From: CAVTJL01 sp963828215
GTDB lineage: Bacteria; Pseudomonadota; Alphaproteobacteria; Geminicoccales; Geminicoccaceae
Direction of reading: 5' to 3'
Length of the DNA: 64,000 nucleotides
Assembly (NCBI GenBank): GCA_963828215.1
Contig: CAWHFO010000076.1
Coordinates: 62,001-126,000, forward strand
Program-made: the position numbers and the translations under genes
Shown here: one piece after another, positions 47,744 through 57,463 of the stretch
Position numbering within the stretch: the first letter of the stretch is position 1
Layout: the number at the start of each line of letters is the position of its first letter
The notes under the pieces: model-generated
The model's input: the letters and a program-made list of their open reading frames with translations, nothing else
Databases searched by the model: none
What the model was told of the DNA's origin: nothing

Positions 47744-50057
47744 ATGCAGCAAACTCCCATCTTAACTGCGATAAAACTGATCGAGAATATCGGACGTTTC
47801 AGCACGGCTAAGCCTCTACCCGGCGTGCGGCTCGCCAAGTGTACTCTCGTATTCGGCGAGAATGGCTGGGGAAAATCGACGTTGGCTGACATTCTTCGCT
47901 CCCCGACTACCCGGAATCCCGACATTATCAGGGGCCGGGCAACGCTGGGCGGAGGCTCGGCCCAGAATGCCGTTTTCATGTTCGGAACGAGCGCCGCAAT
48001 TTTCCAGCGCGGCGCGTGGACGGGCTATCACGCGAAAATAGCCGTCTACGACAGCACGTTCACTAACGACAATATTTTTTCCGGCGATCAAGTTTCGCCC
48101 GATCATCTGAGGAACCAGTATGGGCCTGTCGTCGGCGAAGATGGAGTAAGACGCGTCCGGCGTTTGGTCGAACTCGACGACGAGAACCGAGCGCGCAACA
48201 ATGAGATGAAGGCCGTCGAGGCCGAAATCACCCGCATCATGCAGGGCGTCGCGCCGGCTGCCTTGCAGCTTCAGAGCTTTCTTCGCCTTGCCAATGACCC
48301 TGCTATTGATCATTTGATCGACGCGAAGCTTGACGAGCTCGGCAGAGCACAGAGAGCGAGAGAACTGAAGGCCGCAGGCTTACCAGAGACGCTACCCGTA
48401 CCGCGCGAGCTGGATGTGTTTCGTCGCCTTTTGATGCAAGGCCTGGACGACATCGGCGACGCGGCGATAGTGGCCGTGCGCCGTCATATCGCGTTACACC
48501 ATTTCAGCGGCGGGGATGGTGGATTATCGCACGAAAGCTGGCTGGAGGCGGGGATTGCATTCGCCGATGGGGCACGCTGCCCATTCTGTGGCCAGGAGCT
48601 AATCGAGCGCACGCTCGTGAGCGCCTACAAGGCCTTCTTTGGCGAGGCCTACCGTGCCCTCGCGGAAGAGACACGCAAGGCGCGGGAGACTTGCAGGCGC
48701 TATATGAATGGCGACTTTCGAGCCGCCGTTATGAAACAGGACGCCCGAAACAGGGAAATTAGCGCGTACTGGCTGGAAAGTGCCAATGTATCGGCGCATG
48801 CTTACGCCGACCTCGAGCACGTGATAGTAGCGCTTGAAGCCAATGCCTGCGCCCTGGACGTCTTAATGGCGCGTAAGCTTGAGAGTGCCGGAGTCGATGG
48901 ACAATTCACAAGTCAACGCCGCCCTTGATGAGTGGAACCGTGCCCGCGAGCCTATACTGGCCTACAATGCGGCGGTTTCGTCCACGGTTGCCGAAATAGA
49001 GAGGTTGAGACGTACGCTCGACGAGAGTCAGCTGTCGTCTCTTCAAAGCGAGTTGAAGGCGCTGAAGGTTGCGAAGCGACGCCATGACGCCGATGTCGTT
49101 GCACTGGTCACCAAGCTCGAGACGGTCAGGAAACGCAAGGGAGAGATCGCCTCAGATAGGGAACGTCTCCGGACCGAACTCAACGAACACGGGCGCGCCA
49201 TTGCCGAGACGCTCGGCAGATCCATCAATGGCTATCTAAGAAGGCTCAGCGCTGGCTTTCGGATCGACTACCAAGCCCCAGACTATCGCGGCAAGGAGCC
49301 CGCCGCAAGCTACCAGATTTTGATCAACGAACTGCCAGTTTCGCCTCGTTCGGGCAAGGAGCGCGATAAGCCCTCATTTCGCAATACACTAAGCGCTGGG
49401 GATAAGTCTGTGTTGGCTCTGGCATTTTTTCTAGCACGGGTCAACGCCGAGGCCGATCTCCCAAAGACCATTGTCGTCCTAGACGATCCGTTTACGAGCC
49501 TCGACCAATTCAGGAGACAGTTCACGGCCATCGAGATACGAAACTTGTCTTACAAGGCGGCCCAAACTGTCGTACTTTCTCACGATAAATGGTTCCTGAG
49601 GCTGCTTTGGGAGAAGTTGGATCATTCAATCATTTCCTCGATAGCACTTCAAACCGGCGTCCTCGGTATGTCAACCATCGCCCCTTACAACATACCCGAC
49701 GCCACGCAACCGCGTCACGTGACCGAACGCATGAAAATCTCAGAGTTTGCCGACGGCGAAGACTACGATATGTCGTATATCCGTACAAGATTGCGTACCG
49801 TATGCGAGGATTTTTATCGGAGGGGCGACCCTGAACTCTCGGCCAAACGGATAGCCTTGAGGAGATTATACGGAAACTACGCGCCGCTCCCGAGGGGCAT
49901 CCATATCGAGATGCCATACCTGACCTAGAGGATATCAATAGCTATTCTCGTGGGGAGAGTCACGCGGCGATTGATAGTGATGCTCACGCGGACACTTCGA
50001 AAGAGGAGCTGCTGGAGTTCAGTCGTCGAAGTCCTCGATCTGACGCGGGGGTTCTAA
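47744..50057 (+). CDS. Large AAA family ATPase of AAA_13/RloC-PrrC-like type, low GC, three indels
   Basis: Corrected, the gene gives about 770 aa. Walker A is GENGWGKSTLADIL near residue 38. A CPFCGQE zinc motif follows in the middle, then a coiled coil (about 48960-49200). The ABC-like signature is NTLSAGDKSVLALAFFLARV, Walker B is IVVLDDPFTSLDQ, and the H-loop is VVLSHDKWF. An extra base near 48895, a missing T near 49840 and an extra C near 50031 break the frame; the true end is probably the TAA at 50055-50057 after RRSLDLTRGF. G+C is clearly lower than the neighbours and rare codons are used, suggesting transfer. Such ATPases are common in defence settings. No nuclease domain is recognised. 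Confidence 0.8.
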
Positions 50058-50179
50058 TCGCCGAGCCACTAGGTCAGCCCAGGAGTTTCTCTCCCGCGCC
50101 AACCGCACTGTTGGAGCCCTGTGGCGAAAGATCGCTTGCCGTGCCCTTGCAGTGGGCCCCTGGCTCCAGCGCTTTGCGC

Positions 50180-50945
50180 TCACAGCGTCACGCTCAGCCC
50201 GCCGTCGACCACCAGCAGGTGCCCGTTGACGTAGCTCGCGGCGTCGGAGGCGAGAAAGACCGCGGCACCGCCCAGCTCGTGCGGCTGCGCCCAGCGGCCG
50301 AGCGGGGTGCGCTTCTCGACCCAGTCCGAGAAGGTCTTGTCCTCCATCAGGGCCGTGTTCATCTCGGTCGCGAAGTAGCCGGGCACGATGGCGTTGACGG
50401 TGATGCCCTTGGGGCCGAGCTCGGCCGCCATCGAGCGGGTCAGGCCATGGAGCGCCGTCTTGCCGGCGATGTAGCCGTGGATCGTCGGCCGGGCCAGGAT
50501 CGCCGCGACGCTGCCGGTGCTGATGATCCGCCCCTTGCCCTGCTGCAGCATCAGCTTGGCGGCTTCGCGGGACAGACGAAAAGCCGAGACGAGGTGCGAG
50601 GCCAGGAGGCGCTCGAAGTCGGCGTCGGCCCAGTCGGTGAGCGGCACGCGGTGCTGGATGCCGGCATTGTTGATCAGGATGTCGAGCCGGCCGTGCGCCT
50701 CGTGGATGCGCTTCACCGCGTCCAGCGTCGCCGCCGCCTCGGTGACGTCGAAGGCCATCGCCTCGGCCGAATAGTCCATGCGCCCTGAGCTTCTCGGCCG
50801 CCGCCTCGAGCGGCGCCGGGCTGCGGCTGTTGAGGATCACATGGGCGCCCTGCGCCGCCAGCGCCTCGGCCATGGCGAAGCCGAGCCCGCGCGAGGCGCC
50901 CGTCACCAGCGCCACCCGGTCATCGAGCCGGAACATGCCCGTCAT
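50180..50945 (-). CDS. Short-chain dehydrogenase, gluconate 5-dehydrogenase-like, one frameshift
   Basis: MTGMFRLDDRVALVTGASRG starts the protein; cofactor loop TGASRGLG, ILINNAGIQHRVPLTDWADA, IISTGSVAAILARPTIHGYI (Ser and Tyr) and AGKTALHGLTRSMA (Lys). These match the gluconate 5-dehydrogenase (Ga5DH/IdnO-like) branch. An extra base near 50790 interrupts it; corrected length is 254 aa. The ATG at 50945 has GGGGAGG six bases before it. It lies beyond the AAA gene and faces it, sharing no operon with it. Confidence 0.86.
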
Positions 50946-50999
50946 GCCAGAGCCTCCCCTTCTGTCGGGCCAGGGCCGGCCCCGCCCCTTCCTGGGGCA

Positions 51000-52587
51000 C
51001 TACCTCAGCTCGTCCAAGAGAAAACGTGCGGTCTCCCGCCGATAGATGTCGCTGTGCGAGCCCCCGGCGCTGGCGGGCGGCGTGCAGTTGACGACGTGGG
51101 TCGCGTCCATGTAGCGCACGCGCTTGCCGTCCATCGGGACGGGCAGCCCGGTCCGCGGGCTGGGCGTGCAGAGGTCGAAGCCGTAGGCCGGCTCGTCCGC
51201 CCGCTTCGCCAGCCCGCAGCCGAAGGCATCGAAAGAAAAACCCCGCCAGGGCTGGCCGCTGAGCGCGTGGCCGCAGGCCTGGTCGTAGGTGCGGATGTCG
51301 CCCGCGTACCAGCCCCAGAGGGCGGCGCTGACCGCCTCGTCGAACGCGCTCGCCGTCAGGACGAGCGTGGGGTTGCCCGCGGAGAACGGCGCCTCGAGCA
51401 TCCTGGGCTCGGTCGTCGTCCTCTTGTCCCAGTCGAACAGCCGGTCGATCTCGAAGGCGCCCTCGAGGAGCAGGGCCGGATCGCCGGGCTCGAGGAAGCC
51501 TTCGGGCGCCCCCGTCGGCGCCTGGAGCTGCGGCCGCTGGGTGATGGCGGCCACCAGCGCCCTGGCACCGAAGCTGTGGCCGACGAGCACGACCCGGGCA
51601 CCCGGGCCGGCGGCCGCGCGCTGCTGCATGGGCCCCCGCGCGGCGTCCCGGGCCGGCAGCACCGCGTGGGCGATGACCTCGCGCAGCCAGGTGGCGCCGA
51701 CCTCCTCGGCGTCGTCGGCCTTGTTGAAGAAGCTGAGGCCGCGCACCACGACCGTCGGCACCGCCGCCCAGTCGGGAAGCGCCCACAGGGAAGGCCAGGT
51801 CACGCCGACGACGAGCGGCCGGAACTCCCGGCCCTGCGCCTGCGCCTCGTCGAGGAGCTGGCCGACGATGCCGTTGAAGTCGCCGATCGCCTCCTCCTGG
51901 GCCGTGTTCCAGCCCATCACCACGACCAGGATGTCGGTATAGCCGTGCCGCGGGTCCCGCAGGTCCCGGATCAGCCGCTCGCGCAGCTCGTCGATCGCGG
52001 TCCAGCTCGCGGCGAAGGCGCCCGGCACCCGCGGGGTCGGTGCCGTATAGCCGGGCAGCGGCGGGCAGGGATTGAACAGCCGCCCGGCCGGATCGCCCTG
52101 ATGCGGGCTGCTCGCCGGCCGGTCGAGCGCCGTGTAGACGACGCATTGCGTCACGCGGGCGCGCCCGCCCTCGTCGGCGCTGGCCTCGTAGCGGATCACG
52201 TGCGTCACCAGATGCGCCTTCACGTCGCCCTCGAGGCGCCCGCGGATCGCCCTGAAGCGGTCGGTGTCCGTCGCGCGCTCGGCGACCAGCAGCTCGGGAT
52301 GGACCTCGGCCCCCTGGACCTGGTCCTGCTCGCCCCTTCTCCACGCCCACGACATAGCCGCTGGTCCGGAGCCCGACGGCATAGGGCCGGAGCAGGGCCG
52401 CATGGAAGAGGCGAAGATCGCTGCCGTACCAGCTCTGGCGCAGGCCGAGCTCGTCCTCCGGCTTGTCGAGATAGCTCGGGATCTCGCCGCCGCAGGCGGC
52501 GAGCGCCGCCCCGGCGCCGATCAGGGCGAGCCAGCCGAGCCGGCGGACCGTGCCCTCCGCTCCTCCCCGCGCGAGCCGCTGCTGCAT
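51000..52587 (-). CDS. Lipoprotein with alpha/beta-hydrolase (lipase/esterase-like) domain, one frameshift
   Basis: MQQRLARGG leads into WLALIGAGAALAACGG, a lipobox (LAAC), so the protein is a secreted lipoprotein. The body contains GYTDILVVVMGWNTAQEEA, VGVTWPSLW and the nucleophile elbow VVLVGHSFGARALVAAI (GHSFG). The C-terminal text DATHVVNCTPPASAGGSHSD may include the catalytic His. An extra G near 52343 splits the frame; corrected length is about 528 aa. Function beyond hydrolase is unknown. It starts divergently from the next hydrolase gene. Confidence 0.75.
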
Positions 52588-52764
52588 GGCCCCCGTCCCT
52601 TCCGGCGATGGTCCTTCGCCTCCCGCTCGCCCGGGACTGTCCGCCGATGCCGGAACCTTGGCAAGATTCCGCTGCCGGCCGCGCCCGCCGATCCGACCGG
52701 GTTGCCCGCAGCGCCCCACCGCTACACTCTCTCCCGAGCCACCGCCCGAAGGGCGAGAGCAGGA

Positions 52765-53579
52765 GTGCAGCCCATCCGCCGCGAGCCTTTTTTCTTCAGG
52801 CGGCCGGCCATCGCCTCGCGGCCGAGCGCGTCCTCCCGGCGAATGCTCTCGTCGGGCCGACCCTCGTCTTCCTGCACGAGGGCCTGGGCTGCATCGCCTT
52901 CTGGAAGGACTTTCCGGACGCGCTCTGCGCCCGCCTGGGCCTTTTTGGCCTCGTCTACGACCGCTGGGGCTACGGCGCCTCCGACCCCTTCGACCGCCCC
53001 CGCACCCCCCGCTACCTCGAGGACGAGGCCATTTTCAGCTTGCCGGAGGTGCTGGCCGCCGCGGGCATCGACCGGCCGATCCTCGTCGGCCACAGCGACG
53101 GCGCCTCGATCGCTCTTCTGTTCGCCGCCGCCTTTCCCGAGAGGCCGCTCGCGGTGGTGAGCCTGGCCGCGCACGTCTTCGTCGAGGAGGAGGCGCTGGC
53201 CGGCATCCGCCTCGCCGTGCAGGCTTTTGCCAGCGGCGACCTCGAGCGCCGGCTCGAGCGCCACCACGGCGAAAAGACCAAAAAAGTGTTCGAGGCATGG
53301 GCCGATACCTGGCTGTCGCCCGCCTTCCGCGACTGGAACATCGAGGCGGCGCTGCCGCGCATCCGGGCGCCCCTGCTCCTCATCCAGGGTGCGGAGGACG
53401 AGTACGGCACGGCGGCCCAGGTCGAGGCGATCGCCAGGGCGGTGTCGGGCCCGGTCGAGAGCCATCTCCTGCCCGGCTGCGGCCACGTCCCCCACCATCA
53501 GGCGCGCGAGCGCGTGCTCGATCTCACGGCGGAGTTCATCGGCCGTCGCCTAGCGGAGGTCGCCCGGGCGGCGGGATAG
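52765..53579 (+). CDS. Alpha/beta hydrolase (Ser-type), probable N-terminal indel
   Basis: TLVFLHEGLGCIAFWKDFP gives the oxyanion region, VYDRWGYGASDPFDRPR follows, ILVGHSDGASIALLFA holds the Ser nucleophile (GHSDG), and LPGCGHVPHHQARE holds the His. The likely start is GTG 52765 (VQPIRREPF), with a missing T in the T-run near 52795 that shifts into the main frame; total about 271 aa. The group resembles C-C bond hydrolases and peroxidase-like hydrolases. It is followed by an SDR gene 52 bp later. Confidence 0.78.
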
Positions 53580-53631
53580 GAACCGGATCGGGCCGCGGGA
53601 CAACGGCCCCGCACCACGAAGGGAGGCTGTC

Positions 53632-54421
53632 ATGTCGCTCTCGGGCAAGCGTGCCATCGTCACCGGTGCCGCCGCGGGCATCGGCCGCGCCATCGCCCAG
53701 CGCCTCGCCGGGGCGGGGGCAGCCCTGGCGCTGGCCGACCTCACGCCTCGACGCGGCCGAGGCGCTGGCGGCCGAGCTGCGCGCCGGCGGCACCGACGGC
53801 CATGGCCGTGGCGCTCGACCTCGGCGACCTCGACGCCGTCGGGCGCATCATCGACGAGACGGCAACGGCCCTGGGCGGGCTCGACATCCTCGTCAACAAT
53901 GCCGGCATCGGCGTCCAGAGGCCCGATCCTCGAGCACAAGATCGCCGACTTCGAGCGCGTCTACCGGATCAACGTCTTCGGCCTCTTCGCCGCGCTCAAG
54001 GCCGGCCGCCTCGCGCATGGTGGAGCAGGGCCGGGGCGGGCGCATCGTCAACATCGCCTCGATCGCCGGCATGCGCGGCCTCGCGCACCGCGCCGCCTAC
54101 GGCTCCTCCAAGGCCGCGGTCGTCAACCTCTCGCAGGTGGCGGCGGTCGAGCTGGCGCCGCACCGCATCACCGTCAACGCCATCGCCCCGGGCCCGATCG
54201 AGACCGAGATGGTCCGCCAGATGCACCCGCCCGCGCACCCGCGCCCCCTGGCTCGCCCGCATCCCGGTCGGCCACTACGGCCGAGCCCGAGGACGTGGCC
54301 GACGCCGCCCTCTATCTCGCCGGCCCGCGGCGCCGCTTTCGTCACGGCGCACGTGCTGTGCGTCGATGGCGGGTTCACCGGCACGGGGCTGATTTTGCCG
54401 GAGGAGAAGGTGGATCGATGA
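53632..54421 (+). CDS. Short-chain dehydrogenase/reductase broken by seven +1 insertions
   Basis: SDR text continues through three frames: MSLSGKRAIVTGAAAGIGRA, then LDAAEALAAELRAGGTD, MAVALDLGDLDAVGRIIDET, ILVNNAGIG, LEHKIADFERVYRINVFGLF, IVNIASIAGMRGLAHRAAYG, and a last part FVTAHVLCVDGGFTGTGLIL. Shifts lie near 53748, 53800, 53930, 54012, 54243, 54275 and 54328; every one is a single extra base. Removing all seven gives 261 codons with all SDR motifs (TGAAAGIG, NNAG, YxxSK) intact. This density is far above the rest of the window. Sequencing error is more likely than true decay, since every motif is preserved. Confidence 0.72.
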
Positions 54422-54500
54422 GCATAGGTACGGTTGAGCGAGACGAACGACTGTCTATTCTGAGGTGCGAACAAGAAGTGCGACGCTCGGGGGAACGCCC

Positions 54501-54715
54501 ATGCTCCGACAACCGGTCATGATCGTGGCTCTGCTCGTGCTGGCGGCGGTCCTATGGTGGGTGCACCAGAGCACGCCAGCTTCCCTGGCGTGGAAGCCAA
54601 AGGACCGCAGGATTGGGTGCCCTGGGTGTCGCTGGCCGGCTCGATGGTCAGCCTTGCGACGGCCATCGTCACGCTCGGCCTGAAGCTCATCGAGATGCGC
54701 CAGAAGAAGGCCTAG
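54501..54715 (+). CDS. Small two-helix membrane protein upstream of the caspase gene, one frameshift
   Basis: It starts MLRQPVMIVALLVLAAVLWW, a first membrane segment, then a short loop with KPKD. After a missing base near 54602 it continues QDWVPWVSLAGSMVSLATAI and VTLGLKLIEMRQKKA, a second membrane segment with a basic tail, ending at the TAG 54713-54715. Corrected length is about 71 aa. I do not recognise a family. It ends only about 15 bp before the caspase gene, so the two are probably co-transcribed and may work together at the inner membrane. Confidence 0.6.
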
Positions 54716-54728
54716 TCTCACGCCCGCG

Positions 54729-56918
54729 CTGCGCCTCTTCCTGATCGCTTTGATCCTGCTGCTGGGGCCGGCGGCGCAGGCTGCTGGCGTTCGTGATCTC
54801 GACGAGCTGTACGAGAAGAAGCCCGCCCAGCCGTGGGGCACGATCTTCAAGCGGTTCTTCAATCACAGCGAGTTCGGCAAGAGCTACGCCCTTGTCGTCG
54901 GCATCGGCGACTACGGCGGAGAATGGCCGGGCCTGGGCGATGCCCCTCTCGACGATGCGCAGACAGGTGCGCGACTTCCTGATCAATGACGCGGGCTTCG
55001 ACTATGTCGTGACACTCACCAACGGCGCGGCCACGCAGGAGCGCATCACATGGCTGATGGAGGAGACCTTCCCGACGCTCGTCGGTCCGAACGATCGATT
55101 TCTGTTCTACTTCTCAGGGCACGGCACGCAGCGCTCGGTTGGTGCGACGAAGCGCGGCTATCTCGTTCTGAAGGCCGCCACGCAAACCGACGCCTATGCC
55201 GAGATGATCGCGATGCCCGACATCCAGCGCTGGGCCGACAACCTCGACGGCTCGCGCCAGTCGCTCTTTCTTCTGGATGCCTGCTTCAGCGGCCTCGCCG
55301 GGCCGCCAGCACAAGGGCCCTCTCGACCCCAAGACGATCGAGCGACTGTCGCAGCGCGGCCATTTTCTGATCACCGCCGGCACCGAAGGCCAAAGCTCCT
55401 ACGTCGTCGGCGGTCGCAGCCTCTTCACGCAGGCCTTCATCGACGGCGCCCGCGGCGCAGCCGACGTGGGCAATCCCCAATATCCGCAGGACCACATCGT
55501 CTCTCTCAAGGAGCTGACCGAATATATCCAGAGGCGGATACGGACAGAATCTCAACATGTCGCCGCAGCTTGCCGATGTCCAGTCCTCCGGCGGCGACAG
55601 CACGGGCAATTCTTCTTTCTGTCCCGTGAGTTCCTCAACGTCAGCATAGGCAATCCCGCGGACGCGCCGCTGCAGGACGGCGTGCCGGTCCAGAAGGGCG
55701 TCGCCCCGGCGGCCCCGGATCTCGAGCCGGTCGAGCGCTATCTCTTCGTCCTCGGCGACACGGCGGTCCGCGAGCAGCCCAGCGCGGAATCGAGCAGGAT
55801 AGGCATGTTGACGGCGGGGGCCAGGGTCTATGTCGCCGGCAAGGTTCGCAACCAGCCGTGGTATCGGATCGACGACGACAATGGCCCGGTCGGTACGTGG
55901 CCGAAGCACGTCTCGCGGAGCAGGGTGCCCATCGGTCGTGCAGACGCCACCCGCAAAGCCCGTGACCTCTGCCGCGTCCGAGGCGGCTCCTGCCTCGGTG
56001 GCGGTGTCCGGCGCGACCCAGCTCTTGTCCGGCTCGACGAGCCTGTTGTCCGGCGCGCCGAAGCTGGCGGCCGGCCAGGAGCTCGACGACTGCGGCGGCG
56101 CCGGGTGGTGCCCGCGGATGGTGGTGGTCCCATCAGGATCGTTCATGATGGGCTCGACGCCCGACGAGCGAAGGGCGGTCTCGCAGGCGGCAAGGCGGCG
56201 GACTACACGACAGAGCCCGAGGCATTCCGTCACCATCGCGGCGCCCTTCGCGCTGTCGCGCCGGAGGTGACGCGCGATCAGTCGCCGCTTCGTCCAGGAA
56301 CGAACGGGCATGTCGGGCGGCTGCTATTCCTGGAGCGGCACCGAATGGAAAAAGAACGATGCCCGGGGCTGGACCTCGCCGGGTTTCGCGCAGACGACGC
56401 ATCCCGCCGTCTGCGTGGCTGAAGATGCGACGGACTATGCCGCCTGGCTCGGCGGCAAGACCGGGCAGACCTACCGCCTCGCCAGCGAGCCGAATGGGAG
56501 TATGCAGCGCGCGCGGCACGGACGGCTTTCTTACGGGCGACGACCGCGCGAACAGGAGGCGTGCCACTACGCCAACGCCGCCGACGGCGGCGAAGCGCCA
56601 GTTCAAGGACTGGAACGTCCTGACTGCGACGACGGCTCGTCTATCGGCGCCTGTCGCCTCGTTCTTGCCAACCCGTTCGGCCTCTATCACGTGCTCGGCA
56701 ACGCCTGGGAGTGGGTGGAGGATTGCTATCACGACAGCTACAAGGGCGCGCCCCTGACGGCTCGGCCTGGACGACGGGCGATTGCTCGGCGCGGGTGCTC
56801 CGCGGCGGCTCGTGGAACGTCGGCCCGAGGAACCTCCGCGCGGCGTACCGCGACGGGAACGGGCCCGACTACCGGATCGACTGCGGGGTTCCGGGTCGCC
56901 AGGGCGTTTACCCCTTGA
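54729..56918 (+). CDS. Exported caspase-like (C14) - SH3 - SUMF1/FGE-like fusion protein, many indels
   Basis: The start is unclear (CTG 54729 or TTG 54750). A signal peptide (LFLIALILLLGPAAQAAG) comes first. A caspase domain follows: ALVVGIGDYGGEWPGLGDAP, His in FYFSGHGTQRS and Cys in LFLLDACFSGLAG, the catalytic dyad. A bacterial SH3-like segment is next (LFVLGDTAVREQPSAESSRI, YVAGKVRNQPWYRIDDD). The last third is SUMF1-like: MVVVPSGSFMMGS, HSVTIAAPFALSR, TGQTYRLASE, NAWEWVEDCYHDSY, RVLRGGSWNVGPRNLRAAYR and GFRVARAFTP. About 15 indels split it, near 54965, 55312, 55550, 55600, 55900, 55940 and repeatedly from 56190 to 56880. The RGGSW block lacks the Cys pair of true formylglycine-generating enzymes. 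Confidence 0.72.
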
Positions 56919-57076
56919 TTCTTTGTAGCTTTGCCTCCTGGCCGGGGGCCAAGCGGCGCGCTGTTTGAGCTCACCCTGCGACGACCTGATCGCCGCGCTA
57001 GCCTCGCCTCAATCCCAGTGCTGACCTCCGCCCCTTTCGCCTCTAAGCTCCCCCCGCCGCAAACGGGAGGACGGGC

Positions 57077-57430
57077 ATGACAGCGATCCAGCGCATCGAG
57101 GGCGGGAAGCGGATGAGCCAGGCGGTGGTTCATGGGGACACGGTCTATCTCGCCGGGCAGGTGGCCGCGGACAAGCCGGGGGCGTCGGTGGCCGAGCAGA
57201 CAAAAAACATTCTCGCGCGCATCGACAAGCTGCTGGCCGAGGCCGGCACCGACAAGTCGAAGATCCTCTCGGCCAATATCTGGCTCACCGACATGCGCAC
57301 GTTCGACGAGATGAACGGCGTGTGGGACGCGTGGCTGGCCGAGGGCTCGGCGCCGGCGCGGGCGACCGTCGAGGCGCGGCTCGCGGCCGTGCACTACAAT
57401 GTCGAGATCGGCGTGATCGTGGCCAAGTGA
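57077..57430 (+). CDS. RidA (YjgF/YER057c/UK114) family protein
   Basis: A 117-residue protein: MTAIQRIEGGKRMSQAVVHG, TVYLAGQVAADKPGASVAEQ, ILSANIWLTDMRTFDEMNGV and APARATVEARLAA. The last block holds the Arg that binds the carboxylate of 2-aminoacrylate-type enamines. RidA proteins hydrolyse reactive imines made by PLP and amino-acid oxidising enzymes. The next gene is a D-amino-acid dehydrogenase (33 bp away), whose imine products it may clear. GGGAGGACGGGC precedes the ATG. Confidence 0.92.
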   Translation: MTAIQRIEGGKRMSQAVVHGDTVYLAGQVAADKPGASVAEQTKNILARIDKLLAEAGTDKSKILSANIWLTDMRTFDEMNGVWDAWLAEGSAPARATVEARLAAVHYNVEIGVIVAK

Positions 57431-57463
57431 CGGTTTTCTGCTAGCGCTCGGGAGAAGGGGGCG

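Noticed and set aside
49840..50057. An anticodon-nuclease domain at the C-terminus of the AAA ATPase
   Set aside because: The repaired tail (LEEIIRKLRAAPEG to RRSLDLTRGF) has no recognisable PrrC-type catalytic Arg/Glu/His arrangement.
47510..50180. Attachment-site repeats bounding the low-GC AAA gene
   Set aside because: The left and right flanks were compared by eye and show no shared direct repeat, tRNA end or integrase.
56790..56918. A true formylglycine-generating enzyme in the caspase fusion
   Set aside because: The RGGSW block is followed by NVGPRNLRAAYR, without the two cysteines needed for catalysis; no sulfatase gene is nearby.
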